Shown: in pieces, positions 49,581 to 63,416 of the stretch | Position numbering within the stretch: the stretch's first letter is position 1 | Layout: each line of letters starts with the position of its first letter | Notes under the pieces: model-generated | The model's input: only the letters and a program-made list of their open reading frames with translations | Databases searched by the model: none | What the model was told of the DNA's origin: nothing | Origin: Lelliottia jeotgali | GTDB lineage: Bacteria; Pseudomonadota; Gammaproteobacteria; Enterobacterales; Enterobacteriaceae | Assembly (NCBI GenBank): GCA_002271215.1 | Contig: CP018628.1 | Span: 3,472,001 to 3,536,000, forward strand | Length of the DNA stretch: 64,000 nucleotides | Direction of reading: 5' to 3' | Program-made: the position numbers and the translations under genes

Positions 49581-50270
49581 TTACGCCCCTATTGCCGCCA
49601 CAAAGCGGGCCGTTATTTGCTGTGGACGCGTAATTGCGCCGCCCACCACCACCGTATGCGCGCCTAATTCCAGGCAGCGCGCGGCCAGTTCTGGCGTGTC
49701 GACGTTGCCTTCCGCGACGACCGGAATCGTCACTGCCGCCAGTACGTCGCGTAAGAATCCACAATCATTTTCACGCAACAGACAGCCTGTCGTATTCGCC
49801 GTATAGCCGTGAAGCGTGGTGCCAACGCAGTCAAATCCGAGATCCTGCGCGGTTTTAGCCTCCGCGACGGTTGCGATATCCGCCATCAACAGCAGAGACG
49901 GATAGCGCGCGCGGATTTTTTCCACCAGCGCGGCCAGCGTTTCGCCGTTCGGACGCGGGCGGGCAGTAGCGTCGAGGGCAATGATTTCCGGCGTCACCGC
50001 CATCAGCTCGTCGACCTCCTTCATCGTGGCGGTGATAAACACCTCGCTGTCCGCATAATCACGTTTGATGATGCCAATCACCGGTAACGAGACAGTCTCT
50101 TTGATGGCGGCAATATCCACCACGCTGTTGGCACGAATGGCAACCGCCCCGCCCTGCGCCGCCGCCAGCGCCATGCGCGACATGATAAATGAACTGTGCA
50201 GCGGTTCGTTTTCCAGCGCCTGACAGGAGACGATCAATTTGCCTTTCAAAACATCCAGTACCGTTTTCAT
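49581..50270 (-). CDS. nanE: Putative N-acetylmannosamine-6-phosphate 2-epimerase
   Basis: A NanE-family TIM-barrel enzyme of 229 residues that converts ManNAc-6-phosphate to GlcNAc-6-phosphate. Family segments are [16 protein letters not shown] near the start, [30 protein letters not shown] and [13 protein letters not shown]. It is not linked to nanA, nanT or nanK; it is coupled to a PTS permease by a one-base TAATG overlap, so its role is probably catabolism of PTS-imported ManNAc. Confidence 0.88.
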   Translation of the reverse strand: MKTVLDVLKGKLIVSCQALENEPLHSSFIMSRMALAAAQGGAVAIRANSVVDIAAIKETVSLPVIGIIKRDYADSEVFITATMKEVDELMAVTPEIIALDATARPRPNGETLAALVEKIRARYPSLLLMADIATVAEAKTAQDLGFDCVGTTLHGYTANTTGCLLRENDCGFLRDVLAAVTIPVVAEGNVDTPELAARCLELGAHTVVVGGAITRPQQITARFVAAIGA

Positions 50271-51826
50271 TACGCTAAACTCTCTTCGACTTCGTTTTTA
50301 ATGATGGTGACGTGCGGGCCATAAATGACCTGAACCCCGTTCCCTCGGACGATGACGCCACGTGCGCCGGTCGCTTTCAGTGCCGCTTCGTCAACTTTGC
50401 TACCGTCTTTTACGGTCACGCGCAGTCGCGTGGCGCAGCAGTCCACCTCTTCCAGATTTTCTCTTCCGCCTAATCCCGCAATCACCGCCGCCGCGCGTTC
50501 GCTCTGTGGCAGCGTGCTTTCGACAACCGCCTCTTTCTCGCGACCCGGCGTGGCAAAACCAAAGCGGTTAATCAGGAAACGGAAGGTGAAGTAGTAAAGG
50601 AAGAACCACGGAATGCCGACCAGCGGGACGTACATCCAGTGGGTTTTGGCTTCGCCCTGAAGGACGCCAAACAGGATGAAATCGATGAAACCACCTGAGA
50701 AGGTCTGGCCGATGGTGATGTGCAGAATATGGGCGATCATGAACGCCAGCCCATCGAAGAAGGCATGGATGACGTATAAAACCGGGGCAACGAACAGGAA
50801 TGAGAACTCAATCGGCTCGGTGATCCCAGTCAGGAATGAGGTCAGCGCCGCCGAGAGCAGCAGGCCTGCGACGCGCTTTTTATTCTCTGGTTTCGCCGTG
50901 TGGTACATCGCCAGACACGCACCCAGCAGACCAAACATCATGGTGATAAAGCGCCCGGACATGAACCGCGAGGTGCCGATGTAAAATTGCTGGGTATTCG
51001 GATCGGCAAGCTGCGCGAAGAAGATTCTCTGCGTACCTTCGACCAGCTGGCCATTAACGATTTCACTTCCGCCCAGTGCCGTGGTCCAGAATGGCAGATA
51101 GAAAATATGGTGCAGACCAAACGGGCCAAGCATACGCAGGATAAAACCGTATAAGAACGTGCCGAGATAGCCGGTCGCATCCACCAGCCCGCCAAGCCCA
51201 AAAATCATTTTCTGGAAATGCGGCCAGATAACCGTCATCAACGCACCGACCACAATCGCCGCCAGCGAGCTGATAATCGGCACAAAGCGCGAGCCGCCGA
51301 AGAAACCGAGGAACTGCGGCAACGCGATTTTGTTGAAGCGATGATGCAATGTGCAGGTCACGAGACCAATCACCACGCCGCCGAACACGCCGGTTTCAAG
51401 GGTCTGAATGCCGAGCGTCATCCCCTGACCGACCGCGCCCGGGTTTTCATGCGCCAGTGTGCCGGTGAGGATCAGCAGCGCATTGATGGTGGCATTCATC
51501 ACCAGAAAGGCGAGCAGTGCCGCAAGCCCGGCGGTGCCTTTATCCGTTTTCGCCAGCCCAACGGCCACCCCAACGGCAAACAGCACAGAAAGGTTGGCAA
51601 ACACAATCGACCCGGCGCTGCTCATAATCGTAAATATGGCCTGAAGCCAGCCGACATCCAGGAACGGGTACGCGGTTAGCGTATTCGGGTTGGATAACGC
51701 TCCGCCAATCCCCAGTAGCAGACCCGCTGCGGGTAATACCGCTATCGGCAGCATGAACGATTTACCGAACCGCTGCGCCTTTTCAAACCATGCCCCGGAG
51801 GAGGCGCCACTGAACATTTGCATCAT
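50270..51826 (-). CDS. PTS permease, glucose-family EIICB
   Basis: A 518-residue EIICB of the glucose superfamily. The N-terminal EIIC region (about 1-400) is membrane-embedded with [20 protein letters not shown], which contains the conserved GITEP sugar-site motif. The C-terminal EIIB has phosphorylated Cys464 in DCCATRLRV. There is no EIIA domain, so it must use Crr (EIIA-Glc). The partner nanE suggests uptake of N-acetylmannosamine or a related amino sugar; this specificity is inference. Start 51826 is preceded by AGGGGAAATG; a frame extended to 51865 begins before this site. Confidence 0.85.
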   Translation of the reverse strand: MMQMFSGASSGAWFEKAQRFGKSFMLPIAVLPAAGLLLGIGGALSNPNTLTAYPFLDVGWLQAIFTIMSSAGSIVFANLSVLFAVGVAVGLAKTDKGTAGLAALLAFLVMNATINALLILTGTLAHENPGAVGQGMTLGIQTLETGVFGGVVIGLVTCTLHHRFNKIALPQFLGFFGGSRFVPIISSLAAIVVGALMTVIWPHFQKMIFGLGGLVDATGYLGTFLYGFILRMLGPFGLHHIFYLPFWTTALGGSEIVNGQLVEGTQRIFFAQLADPNTQQFYIGTSRFMSGRFITMMFGLLGACLAMYHTAKPENKKRVAGLLLSAALTSFLTGITEPIEFSFLFVAPVLYVIHAFFDGLAFMIAHILHITIGQTFSGGFIDFILFGVLQGEAKTHWMYVPLVGIPWFFLYYFTFRFLINRFGFATPGREKEAVVESTLPQSERAAAVIAGLGGRENLEEVDCCATRLRVTVKDGSKVDEAALKATGARGVIVRGNGVQVIYGPHVTIIKNEVEESLA

Positions 51827-51847
51827 ATTTTCATTTCCCCTGTTAAT

Positions 51848-51894
51848 GGTGAAAATTTTTACCACATAAAATACATAAACTGAAAATTATCACC
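51848..51894. promoter_or_regulatory. Candidate RpiR-type operator between PTS and rpiR
   Basis: Inverted repeat GGTGAAAATTTT (51848-51859) and AAAATTATCACC (51883-51894), 11 of 12 bases complementary; TGAAAATT also occurs as a direct repeat. It sits in the divergent promoter region of the regulator and its probable target. Confidence 0.6.
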
Positions 51895-51991
51895 AATAAC
51901 CTGGAGGATGATCATACTTTTTTAAAATGACTGGCATCTCGGCCCCACTTTCCGCCACACTAGCCGCAGAGAAACGCATTAAGGATCTTGC

Positions 51992-52816
51992 ATGTCAGAA
52001 AATGAAAATCTGCTGCTACGGCTGCGCCAGGGCGTCTCCGGATACAGCCCTACTCAGCAAAAACTGGGCGAGTTCGTATTAAACGATCCTGCAAAAGTGC
52101 TGTATCTGACGATCACCGAGCTGGCGCGTGAAAGTGACACCAGTGAAGCGAGCGTGACGCGCCTGTGCCGCGCGCTGGGGTGTAAGGGATATACGGAATT
52201 CAAAATGGCGCTGGCGCTGGACGTTCAGCGGATACAGGCGCCGAGCCGAAAAGGTGATGAGATTGATGAGGTGGTTGAGGAGTCGGTGCAGGCGTTGCGC
52301 GACACTTCGCAACTGCTCGACAGGGATATGCTGCAAAAAGCGGCGCAAGCGCTGCATCAGTCGCGCTCGGTCTATATTTATGGTGTCGCGGCCAGCGCCA
52401 TCATAGGTGAATATCTGCATTACAAACTGCTGCGTCTGGGGAAACCAGCTCAGTTATTCAGCGATATGCATCGGGCGTCGATGAACGCCACGACCCTAAA
52501 CCCGGACGATCTAATTGTGGCCATTTCGAGTTCCGGCTCGACGCGCGATCTGCTGCACGTGGTGAAGCTGGCACGTAAGCGCGGTGCGAAGGTGCTGGCG
52601 CTGAGTAACACGCCGCGCAGCCCGCTGGCGTCGATCAGCGATATGTTGCTGGTGGCAGCAAAACCCGAAGGGCCGCTGAGCGCGGGGGCATTGAATGCCA
52701 AAGTGGGCGTAATGCTGCTGGTGGAGTTGCTTGCGACGTCGCTGATTACGCTCGACGATCGCTACGGCGATATCAGCCAACAAACGGCGAGCGCCACCCT
52801 TCCCTTACTGCTGTAA
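51992..52816 (+). CDS. MurR/RpiR-family transcriptional regulator
   Basis: A 274-residue regulator with an N-terminal RpiR helix-turn-helix (LGEFVLNDPAKVLYLTITEL then ARESDTSEASVTRLCRALGC) and a C-terminal SIS domain (VYIYGVAASAIIGEYLHYKL ... SSSGSTRDLLHVV) that binds phosphosugars. It is divergent from the PTS-nanE pair and probably senses ManNAc-6-P or GlcNAc-6-P, although that ligand is inferred. Confidence 0.9.
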   Translation: MSENENLLLRLRQGVSGYSPTQQKLGEFVLNDPAKVLYLTITELARESDTSEASVTRLCRALGCKGYTEFKMALALDVQRIQAPSRKGDEIDEVVEESVQALRDTSQLLDRDMLQKAAQALHQSRSVYIYGVAASAIIGEYLHYKLLRLGKPAQLFSDMHRASMNATTLNPDDLIVAISSSGSTRDLLHVVKLARKRGAKVLALSNTPRSPLASISDMLLVAAKPEGPLSAGALNAKVGVMLLVELLATSLITLDDRYGDISQQTASATLPLLL

Positions 52817-52824
52817 ATCAGCCA

Positions 52825-52853
52825 TAAAAAAACCCGCCGAAGCGGGTTTTTTC
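52825..52853. terminator. Bidirectional terminator between rpiR and eno
   Basis: Stem AACCCGC / GCGGGTT with a CGAA loop, flanked by A-run and T-run on both sides, between convergent genes. Confidence 0.92.
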
Positions 52854-52875
52854 TTAAGAGTGAAAGCTCAGTAGA

Positions 52876-54243
<1,368 letters not shown>

Positions 54244-54253
54244 CTAACTTTTT

Positions 54254-55906
<1,653 letters not shown>

Positions 55907-56059
55907 TTAGGTTGGAACGATGGAATAACCAAGACGGGAAAGTAGTATACCCGAACACGGCGAGCGCCACAAACTTTCATTCTCCGTCTCCTGTCTCAGG
56001 CTTTGACAAACATAGGGAGTGAGAAAATAGCCCCTTTTGGGTAAATGTTTTTGACGCAA

Positions 56060-56103
56060 ATCAAGCGCTTGTCATTTAAAAAATCACACAAATTGCGCTT
56101 GAT
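56060..56103. other. Inverted repeat in the pyrG-mazG gap
   Basis: ATCAAGCGC (56060-56068) and GCGCTTGAT (56095-56103) are perfect inverse copies 26 bp apart; the left arm is also part of the palindrome CAAGCGCTTG. No T-run follows. Function unknown; it could be an operator of pyrG. The rest of this 224-bp gap shows no gene. Confidence 0.6.
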
Positions 56104-56115
56104 CGCAAAAATCCG

Positions 56116-56907
56116 TTAGAGATCATGTTCCTGGCGTTTTACTTCCTGCCACACTTCTTCCATCAAATCGAGGTCAACGCCGGTCATTTCCAGGCCGCGC
56201 GCCGCAACAATGCGCTCGACTTCGCGGAAGCGACGTTCGAATTTGAGGTTGGCTTTTTGCAGCGCGGTTTCGGCTTTTACCCCCAAATGACGGGAAAGAT
56301 TGACCGTCGCAAACAGCAGATCGCCCATCTCCTCTTCCAGCCGGGCTTCATCAATCACCGCTTGTTTGGCTTCATCCATCACTTCGTCGATCTCTTCGTA
56401 GACTTTGTCGAGCACCGGGCCAAGTGAGGTCCAGTCAAAGCCCACGGCAGAACAACGCTTCTGGATTTTATGCGCACGCATCAGTGACGGGAGGCTAAGA
56501 GGAATATCATCCAGTGCCGAATGTTGGGACTTTTCAGCACGTTCAGCACTTTTAATTTGCTCCCAGCGAACCAGCACTTCTTCGCTGTTTCCCGCAGTGG
56601 CGTCGCCAAAAATATGCGGATGGCGACGCTCCAGTTTGTCGCTAATGGCAGCACAAATATCATTGAAGTCAAAGCGCCCCTCTTCCTGCGCCATCTGCGC
56701 ATAAAAGACCACCTGGAACAGCAGATCGCCCAGTTCACCGCGCAGATCGTCAAAATCTTCGCGCGAGATAGCGTCCAGTACTTCGTAGGTCTCTTCGAGG
56801 GTGTACGGTGCGATGGTGGCGAAGGTCTGCTCTTTGTCCCACGGACAGCCGTTTTCCGGGTCGCGCAGACGTTTCATAATGCCGAGCAGGCGGTCGAGTT
56901 GAGTCAT
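56116..56907 (-). CDS. mazG: Nucleoside triphosphate pyrophosphohydrolase MazG
   Basis: MazG hydrolyses (d)NTPs and lowers ppGpp indirectly. The 263 residues hold two tandem MazG domains: PWDKEQTFATIAPYTLEETYEV near 31 (given here as PWDKEQTFATIAPY and TLEETYEV) and EEIDEVMDEAKQ near 160, with acidic metal ligands. Start 56907 (MTQLDRLLGIM) equals the E. coli start. In E. coli mazG follows the mazEF toxin-antitoxin genes; these are absent here, and relA is next to mazG across a REP unit. Confidence 0.95.
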   Translation of the reverse strand: MTQLDRLLGIMKRLRDPENGCPWDKEQTFATIAPYTLEETYEVLDAISREDFDDLRGELGDLLFQVVFYAQMAQEEGRFDFNDICAAISDKLERRHPHIFGDATAGNSEEVLVRWEQIKSAERAEKSQHSALDDIPLSLPSLMRAHKIQKRCSAVGFDWTSLGPVLDKVYEEIDEVMDEAKQAVIDEARLEEEMGDLLFATVNLSRHLGVKAETALQKANLKFERRFREVERIVAARGLEMTGVDLDLMEEVWQEVKRQEHDL

Positions 56908-56934
56908 GTTTACATCCAGAACTAAGGGGAAATT

Positions 56935-56969
56935 GCCGGGTGGCGGCGAAGCCTTACCCGGCCTACAAA
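56935..56969. repeat. REP unit between relA and mazG
   Basis: GCCGGGTGGCGGCGAAGCC...ACCCGGCCTACAAA, a single REP element at the site where E. coli carries mazEF. Confidence 0.9.
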
Positions 56970-56977
56970 GAGTGAAT

Positions 56978-59209
56978 TTACCCGCCGTGCAGACGACGCG
57001 CGTCAATAACGTCCGGCACCTGGTTCAGCTTGCCAAGCACGCGGCCCAGCACCTGCAGGTTGTAGATTTCAATGGTCATATCGATGGTCGCAAGCTGCTC
57101 GCGGGTATCGCTGCGACTGGCAACGCCAAGGACATTGACCTTCTCGTTCGCGAGAATAGTGGTGATATCGCGCAGCAGGCCGCTGCGATCGTTGGCGGTG
57201 ACGCGCACCACCAGCGAGTAGCCCGCAGAGTAACTTTCACCCCAGACCGCGTCGACAATGCGTTCTGGCGCGTGGGATTGCAGCTCGGCCAACTGATCGC
57301 AGTCGGAACGGTGAATAGAAATCCCGCGCCCTTGGGTGATAAAACCAACGATATCATCCCCCGGGATCGGCTGGCAGCAGCGGGCGATGTGGTGCATCAG
57401 ATTACCGACGCCCTCAACAACCACCCGGCCATTGTCTTTGCTGCGATGCTGTGGGGCATGGGTTTTCTGCTGAAGCTGCTTCAGCGCCGCTGCATCCTGC
57501 TCCGCTGCGCTCGGTTTATTGAACTGCGATTGCAGGAAGTTCACCATCTGGTTAAGGCGAATATCTCCGCCGCCAATGGCCGCCAGCAGCTCATCCAGTT
57601 CGTTAAAGTTGTAGCGCGGCAGCAGGTGTTTTTCCGCCTCTTTGATGCTGATACCTAAATGCTCAAGTTCATCATCAAGGATCTGCCGGCCCGCCAGAAT
57701 GTTTTTGTCCCGGTCTTGCTTACGGAACCACGCGTGAATTTTGGATCGTCCACGGCTGGTGGTGACATAGCCCAGGTTCGGATTCAGCCAGTCGCGGCTC
57801 GGGTTCGGCTGTTTCTGGGTGATGATTTCAATCTGATCGCCCATCTGCAGCTGATAGGTAAACGGCACGATGCGCCCGCCGATCTTCGCCCCGATGCAAC
57901 GATGCCCCACGTCACTGTGGATGTGGTAGGCGAAATCGAGCGGCGTTGAACCTGCTGGCAGGTCCACAACGTCACCTTTTGGCGTAAAGACGTAGACACG
58001 GTCGTCAAAGACCTGGCTGCGCACTTCGTCGAGCATTTCGCCGGAATCGGCCATCTCTTCCTGCCACGCAATCAGCTTACGCAGCCACGCAATGCGATCT
58101 TCGTGGCCGGTGCGCGTACCGCTTGATGGGCCTTCTTTGTATTTCCAGTGCGCCGCGACGCCGAGTTCAGCATCTTCGTGCATCTGTTTGGTACGGATCT
58201 GAATCTCAACGGTTTTACCGCCGGGGCCGAGCACCACGGTGTGGATTGACTGATAACCGTTCGGTTTCGGGTTCGCCACGTAGTCGTCGAACTCATCCGG
58301 CAAATGGCGGAAGTGAGTATGCACTATCCCCAGCGCGGCGTAGCAGTCCTGCAGGCGGTCAGCGACGATGCGCACCGCACGCACGTCAAACAGTTCGTCA
58401 AAAGCGAGATGCTTTTTCTGCATTTTGCGCCAGATGCTGTAGATGTGCTTCGGACGACCATAGACTTCAGCCCGCACGTTCTCTTCTTTCATCGACTGGC
58501 GCAGGCCGCCGACGAACTCATCGATGTAATGCTCACGATCGATACGACGCTCGTGCAGCAGTTTCGCAATTCGCTTGTATTCCGCCGGATGCAAATAGCG
58601 GAAGCAGTAATCTTCCAGCTCCCATTTCAGCTGGCCGATACCTAAGCGGTTCGCGAGAGGCGCGTAGATATTGGTACACTCTTTCGCCGCCAGTACGCGT
58701 TCATCTTCCGGCGCGTCTTTCACTTCACGCAGGTGTGCGATACGTTCGGCGAGTTTAATCACCACGCAGCGGAAATCGTCCACCATTGCCAGCAGCATAC
58801 GGCGGACGTTATCGACCTGTTCGGAGGAGACGGAATCCGTCTGGGCCGCTTTCAACTGGCGAATGGCAGCCATGTCGCGCACGCCGTGGATCAACACCAC
58901 GACGGGATTGCCGACGCTTTCGCGCAGTACGTCTTCGCTCACCACTTCGGCGTCTGCCAGGGGGAAGAGCAGCGCGGCCTGCAGCGTTTCGAGATCCATG
59001 TTGAGCATAGAGAGGATTTCGACCATCTCAATGCCGCGCCATAACAGCAGTTCGGCGTCGGCATGTCCCTTGGTCGTTCGCAGACAATAGGCCCAGGTTT
59101 CGGTTAAGCGTTCACACGACTGCTGGCTGGAAATCCCCAGACTTGCGATCCATTTTTGTGGGTCAAATTCACCAGCTTTATTGAGATGTGCACTTCTTAC
59201 CGCAACCAT
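56978..59209 (-). CDS. relA: (p)ppGpp synthetase RelA
   Basis: RelA makes (p)ppGpp when uncharged tRNA enters the ribosome. The 743 residues have a degenerate hydrolase domain (LFPLADAEVV in place of the HD residues), a synthetase domain (RPKHIYSIWRKMQ, NPKPNGYQSIHTVVLGP), TGS (VYVFTPKGDVVDLPAGSTPL), a conserved Cys region and a C-terminal ACT domain. One residue shorter than E. coli. It is probably co-transcribed with rlmD upstream. Confidence 0.98.
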   Translation of the reverse strand: MVAVRSAHLNKAGEFDPQKWIASLGISSQQSCERLTETWAYCLRTTKGHADAELLLWRGIEMVEILSMLNMDLETLQAALLFPLADAEVVSEDVLRESVGNPVVVLIHGVRDMAAIRQLKAAQTDSVSSEQVDNVRRMLLAMVDDFRCVVIKLAERIAHLREVKDAPEDERVLAAKECTNIYAPLANRLGIGQLKWELEDYCFRYLHPAEYKRIAKLLHERRIDREHYIDEFVGGLRQSMKEENVRAEVYGRPKHIYSIWRKMQKKHLAFDELFDVRAVRIVADRLQDCYAALGIVHTHFRHLPDEFDDYVANPKPNGYQSIHTVVLGPGGKTVEIQIRTKQMHEDAELGVAAHWKYKEGPSSGTRTGHEDRIAWLRKLIAWQEEMADSGEMLDEVRSQVFDDRVYVFTPKGDVVDLPAGSTPLDFAYHIHSDVGHRCIGAKIGGRIVPFTYQLQMGDQIEIITQKQPNPSRDWLNPNLGYVTTSRGRSKIHAWFRKQDRDKNILAGRQILDDELEHLGISIKEAEKHLLPRYNFNELDELLAAIGGGDIRLNQMVNFLQSQFNKPSAAEQDAAALKQLQQKTHAPQHRSKDNGRVVVEGVGNLMHHIARCCQPIPGDDIVGFITQGRGISIHRSDCDQLAELQSHAPERIVDAVWGESYSAGYSLVVRVTANDRSGLLRDITTILANEKVNVLGVASRSDTREQLATIDMTIEIYNLQVLGRVLGKLNQVPDVIDARRLHGG

Positions 59210-59261
59210 CGTCCTCTCCTTTAGGGACCAGGGCCTGTCGAATTCGACAAGCCGAAATTCA

Positions 59262-60560
59262 TCAGATTTTCGCGAACAACACCATCGATTCCAGATGCCC
59301 AGTGTGCGGGAACATGTCCAGCATTGCCAGACGCTGAATCTGGTAACCCGCGCTCAATAATGCCTCACTGTCGCGGGCGAGCGTGGCCGGGTTACAGGAA
59401 ACATAGACCACGCGTTTTGGCGCGAGTTTAATTATATGCTGCATTACGCCTGGCGCACCGGCGCGTGCCGGGTCGAGCAGAATTTTATCGAAACCGTGCT
59501 TTGCCCACGGCTGCAAAGTGACATCCTCTTCCAGATTTTCATGAAAAAATGTCACATTGTGCAACGCATTGCGCTGCGCATTTTCCTGCCCTTTTGCCAC
59601 CAGAGCCTCGACACCTTCAACGCCGACAACGCTTGCCGCCCGTTTTGCCAGTGGAAGGGTGAAATTCCCCATTCCGCAGAACAGATCGAGCACTCGATCG
59701 CCAGGCTGAACATCCAGCCACTCAACGGCGGTGGCAACCATCTGCTGGTTCACGCCGTCATTTACCTGAATAAAGTCGCGCGGGCTGAACGTTAAGCGTA
59801 GCCCGTCCGACACATACCAGGGAGCGTCACCCGTAACCTGCTCAAGTATCTCGCTTTGCGGCGCGAGAAAAAGCGCCAGCTCGTGAGAATGCGAAAAGCG
59901 TTCCAGTTTTTCGCGGTCTTTGGCAGAAAGTGGCGCAGTGTGACGCAGCACCATCAGCGGAGCGTTGTCGGCCAGCACCAGTTCGACGTGTCCGAGCGAG
60001 CGCACGCCCTGCAATTCAGAAAGGCATTTGTGCAAATGCGGGAGCAATGCTTCAAGACGGGGCACCAAAACAGGGCATTGTTTCACATCGACAATGTCAG
60101 TGGCGCTACTTTTGCGAAAACCCATTTCCAGCTTTTGCGTTTTTGGCTGGAAGTTAAGGCTCAGACGCGCCCGGCGGCGATATCCCCACGGTTCGCCTGA
60201 GATAATTTCGTTTACGTCGTGCTTGATGAGGCGTGCCAGCGCGGTGCTTTTGCTGCGCTGTTGCAGAGCAACGCTGGCATGCTGCTGCTGGCAGCCGCCG
60301 CAGACGCCAAAATGCGGGCAGCGAGGCGCGGTGCGTTCCGCGCTATCATTAAGGCGACGCTTCACCCTGGCGCGCGCATACTTGCTCTTGTCTTCCGTCA
60401 GGGTGACTTCAGCACGCTCGGTGGGTAATAATCCGGGGATAAACACGGTCTTGCCTTGATGACGCGCAACGCCCTGGCCGAACGGGTCAAGGTCTGTCAC
60501 ATCAACAGTTATGATCTGACGCGTCGTCACGCGTCGCTTTGCAGAGTAGAATTGCGCCAT
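59262..60560 (-). CDS. rlmD: 23S rRNA (uracil-1939-C5) methyltransferase
   Basis: RlmD methylates U1939 of 23S rRNA. The 432 residues include an N-terminal TRAM domain, a 4Fe-4S motif [13 protein letters not shown] near residue 81, and a SAM domain with [16 protein letters not shown] and the catalytic [10 protein letters not shown] (Cys near 389). Start 60560 ([10 protein letters not shown]) is preferred; 60578 would add six residues. Divergent from barA. Confidence 0.96.
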   Translation of the reverse strand: MAQFYSAKRRVTTRQIITVDVTDLDPFGQGVARHQGKTVFIPGLLPTERAEVTLTEDKSKYARARVKRRLNDSAERTAPRCPHFGVCGGCQQQHASVALQQRSKSTALARLIKHDVNEIISGEPWGYRRRARLSLNFQPKTQKLEMGFRKSSATDIVDVKQCPVLVPRLEALLPHLHKCLSELQGVRSLGHVELVLADNAPLMVLRHTAPLSAKDREKLERFSHSHELALFLAPQSEILEQVTGDAPWYVSDGLRLTFSPRDFIQVNDGVNQQMVATAVEWLDVQPGDRVLDLFCGMGNFTLPLAKRAASVVGVEGVEALVAKGQENAQRNALHNVTFFHENLEEDVTLQPWAKHGFDKILLDPARAGAPGVMQHIIKLAPKRVVYVSCNPATLARDSEALLSAGYQIQRLAMLDMFPHTGHLESMVLFAKI

Positions 60561-60617
60561 CGCCGAGATTTTTCTCAAATAAACATAATGACCCTAATTG
60601 TCCCATAACGGAACTCC

Positions 60618-63380
60618 ATGACCAACTACAGCCTGCGCGCGCGCATGATGATTTTGATTCTCGCCCCGACCGTGTTAATCGGTTTGCTGCTGAGCATCTT
60701 CTTTGTTGTGCACCGTTACAACGACTTGCAGCGTCAACTGGAAGATGCGGGAGCCAGCATCATCGAACCGCTGGCCGTCTCCAGCGAATACGGGATGAAT
60801 CTGCAAAACCGCGATTCGCTCGGCCAATTAATTAGCGTGCTGCATCGCCGACATTCAGAAATCGTGCGCGCCATTTCGGTCTATGACGAGAACAACCATC
60901 TGTTCGTGACCTCGAATTTTCATCTTGACCCGAGCGAGCTTAAAATCCCGGACGGCACGCCCTTCCCACGCCATTTGAGCGTGCTGAGGCGCGGCGATAT
61001 CATGATTCTGCGTACGCCCATCATCTCGGAAAGCTATTCACCGGATGAATCGGTTCAGGCCGACGCCAAGGCCAGTAATAATATTCTGGGATATGTGGCG
61101 CTAGAGCTGGATCTCAAGTCGGTGCGTTTACAGCAGTACAAAGAAATCTTCATCTCTACCGTCATGATGCTGTTCTGCATCGGCATTGCGCTCATTTTCG
61201 GCTGGCGATTGATGCGTGATGTGACAAGCCCGATTCGCAATATGGTCAATACCGTCGACCGCATTCGTCGCGGGCAACTTGATAGCCGCGTCGAAGGCTT
61301 TATGCTCGGCGAACTGGATATGCTGAAAAACGGCATTAACTCGATGGCGATGTCGCTGGCGGCCTATCACGAAGAGATGCAGCATAACGTCGATCAGGCG
61401 ACCTCCGATCTGCGCGAAACCTTAGAGCAGATGGAGATTCAGAACGTTGAGCTGGACCTTGCGAAGAAACGCGCTCAGGAAGCGGCGCGCATTAAATCTG
61501 AGTTCCTCGCCAACATGTCCCACGAGCTGCGAACGCCGCTCAACGGGGTGATTGGCTTTACGCGCCTGACGCTCAAGTCGGAACTTAATCCAACTCAGCG
61601 CGATCACCTGCACACCATCGAACGTTCCGCCAATAATCTGCTGGCGATTATCAACGACGTGCTGGACTTCTCCAAACTGGAAGCGGGCAAGCTGATCCTC
61701 GAAAGCATTCCGTTCCCGCTGCGCAGCACGATGGATGAAGTGGTCACCCTGCTGGCCCACTCATCGCACGACAAAGGTCTTGAGCTGACGCTGAACATTA
61801 AAAATGATGTGCCGGATAATGTGATCGGCGATCCGCTGCGCCTGCAGCAGGTGATCACCAATCTGGTGGGCAATGCGATCAAATTTACCGAAAGCGGCAA
61901 CATTGATGTGCTGGTAGAACGACGGGCGATCAGTAATAACAAAGTGCAGATTGAGGTTCAGATCCGCGATACCGGAATTGGTATTCCCGAACGCGATCAG
62001 TCGCGTTTGTTCCAGGCATTCCGCCAGGCAGATGCCAGTATTTCCCGGCGCCACGGCGGGACCGGCCTTGGGCTGGTGATCACCCAGAAACTGGTGAAAG
62101 AGATGGGCGGGGATATCTCCTTCCACAGCCAGCCGAATCGCGGCTCCACCTTCTGGTTCCATATTAATCTCGATCTGAATCCGAATGTGGTGACCGACGG
62201 TCCCGTGACCGATTGCCTGCGCGGCAAGCGTCTGGCCTATGTCGAGCCTAATACCGCTGCGGCACAAAGCACGCTGGACGTCCTCAGCACCACGCCGCTA
62301 GAGGTGATTTACAGCCCGACATTCTCGGCGCTGGCGGTCGATCATTACGACATTTTGCTGATGGGGATCCCGGTGACATTCACCGGCGAGCTGACCATGC
62401 AGCAGGAGCGGCTGGCGAAGGCCGCCTCGATGACCGATTACCTGCTTTTGGCCCTGCCGTGCCACGCGCAGCTTAACGCTGAAGAGTTGAAAAACGACGG
62501 TGCTGCCGCCTGTCTGTTAAAACCACTCACCGCCACGCGCCTGCTGCCCGCACTGACGGAATATTGCCGCATTAATCACCACGCGATCCCCGTCACCAGT
62601 GACGATCACAAGCTGCCCATGAGCGTGATGGCGGTCGACGATAACCCGGCAAACCTGAAGCTCATCGGCGTATTGCTCGAAGATCAGGTACATCACGTGG
62701 AGCTGTGCAACAGCGGCCCGCAGGCGGTGGAAAATGCCAAGCAGATGCAGTTCGATCTGATTTTGATGGATATCCAGATGCCAGGCATGGATGGCATCCG
62801 CGCCTGTGAGCTGATTCGCCAGCTTCCGCATCAGCAACATACCCCGGTGATTGCGGTGACAGCCCACGCGATGGCCGGACAGAAAGAAAAATTGCTGAGT
62901 GCCGGGATGAACGATTACCTGGCGAAACCGATCGACGAAGAGAAACTCCACAGCCTGCTGTTACGCTATAAACCGGGCTTCTCTGGCGGAATGTCTTCAG
63001 CAACACCAGAGCCCGTAGAGATCAACGTCAACCCGAATGCCACACTCGACTGGCAGCTGGCGCTGCGCCAGGCCGCAGGAAAAACCGATCTGGCGCGAGA
63101 TATGCTGCAAATGCTGATCGCGTTCCTGCCGGAAATTCGTAATAAAGTGGAAGAGCAGTTGGTGGGTGAGCATCCGGACGATCTGCTGGAAGCGATTCAT
63201 AAACTGCATGGCAGCTGTAGTTACAGCGGTGTTCCGCGCCTGAAAAGTCTTTGCCATTTGCTTGAACAGCAGCTGCGTTCAGGGACGGCGGAATCCGAGC
63301 TGGAACCGGAGTTTCTGGAATTGCTGGATGAGATGGACAACGTGACACGTGAGGCGAGGAAGGTGCTGGGGGTTAATTAG
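60618..63380 (+). CDS. barA: Hybrid sensor histidine kinase BarA
   Basis: BarA senses short-chain carboxylates and phosphorylates UvrY, controlling the csr system. The 920-residue tripartite kinase has a short cytoplasmic start, two membrane helices (about 9-31 and 171-193) around a periplasmic region, a HAMP linker, the dimerisation domain with His302 ([11 protein letters not shown]), an ATPase domain, a receiver with Asp718 and an HPt domain with His864. In E. coli the corresponding residues are 302, 718 and 861. Confidence 0.97.
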   Translation: MTNYSLRARMMILILAPTVLIGLLLSIFFVVHRYNDLQRQLEDAGASIIEPLAVSSEYGMNLQNRDSLGQLISVLHRRHSEIVRAISVYDENNHLFVTSNFHLDPSELKIPDGTPFPRHLSVLRRGDIMILRTPIISESYSPDESVQADAKASNNILGYVALELDLKSVRLQQYKEIFISTVMMLFCIGIALIFGWRLMRDVTSPIRNMVNTVDRIRRGQLDSRVEGFMLGELDMLKNGINSMAMSLAAYHEEMQHNVDQATSDLRETLEQMEIQNVELDLAKKRAQEAARIKSEFLANMSHELRTPLNGVIGFTRLTLKSELNPTQRDHLHTIERSANNLLAIINDVLDFSKLEAGKLILESIPFPLRSTMDEVVTLLAHSSHDKGLELTLNIKNDVPDNVIGDPLRLQQVITNLVGNAIKFTESGNIDVLVERRAISNNKVQIEVQIRDTGIGIPERDQSRLFQAFRQADASISRRHGGTGLGLVITQKLVKEMGGDISFHSQPNRGSTFWFHINLDLNPNVVTDGPVTDCLRGKRLAYVEPNTAAAQSTLDVLSTTPLEVIYSPTFSALAVDHYDILLMGIPVTFTGELTMQQERLAKAASMTDYLLLALPCHAQLNAEELKNDGAAACLLKPLTATRLLPALTEYCRINHHAIPVTSDDHKLPMSVMAVDDNPANLKLIGVLLEDQVHHVELCNSGPQAVENAKQMQFDLILMDIQMPGMDGIRACELIRQLPHQQHTPVIAVTAHAMAGQKEKLLSAGMNDYLAKPIDEEKLHSLLLRYKPGFSGGMSSATPEPVEINVNPNATLDWQLALRQAAGKTDLARDMLQMLIAFLPEIRNKVEEQLVGEHPDDLLEAIHKLHGSCSYSGVPRLKSLCHLLEQQLRSGTAESELEPEFLELLDEMDNVTREARKVLGVN

Positions 63381-63389
63381 TGCGGTGTG

Positions 63390-63416
63390 GTGCCCTCACC
63401 CTAACCCTCTCCCTGT
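63390..63416. repeat. Left half of a palindromic repeat, interrupted by an IS
   Basis: GTGCCCTCACCCTAACCC followed by TCTCCCTGT matches the left half of the CCCTCTCCC/GGGAGAGGG repeat seen near 1060-1170. The right half (GGGAGAGGG) is missing; instead IS sequence begins. Confidence 0.85.

Noticed and set aside
49510..49764. Longer N-terminus for QueE
   Set aside because: The Arg/Gly-rich extension runs into nanE in the opposite frame and is not found in QueE proteins.
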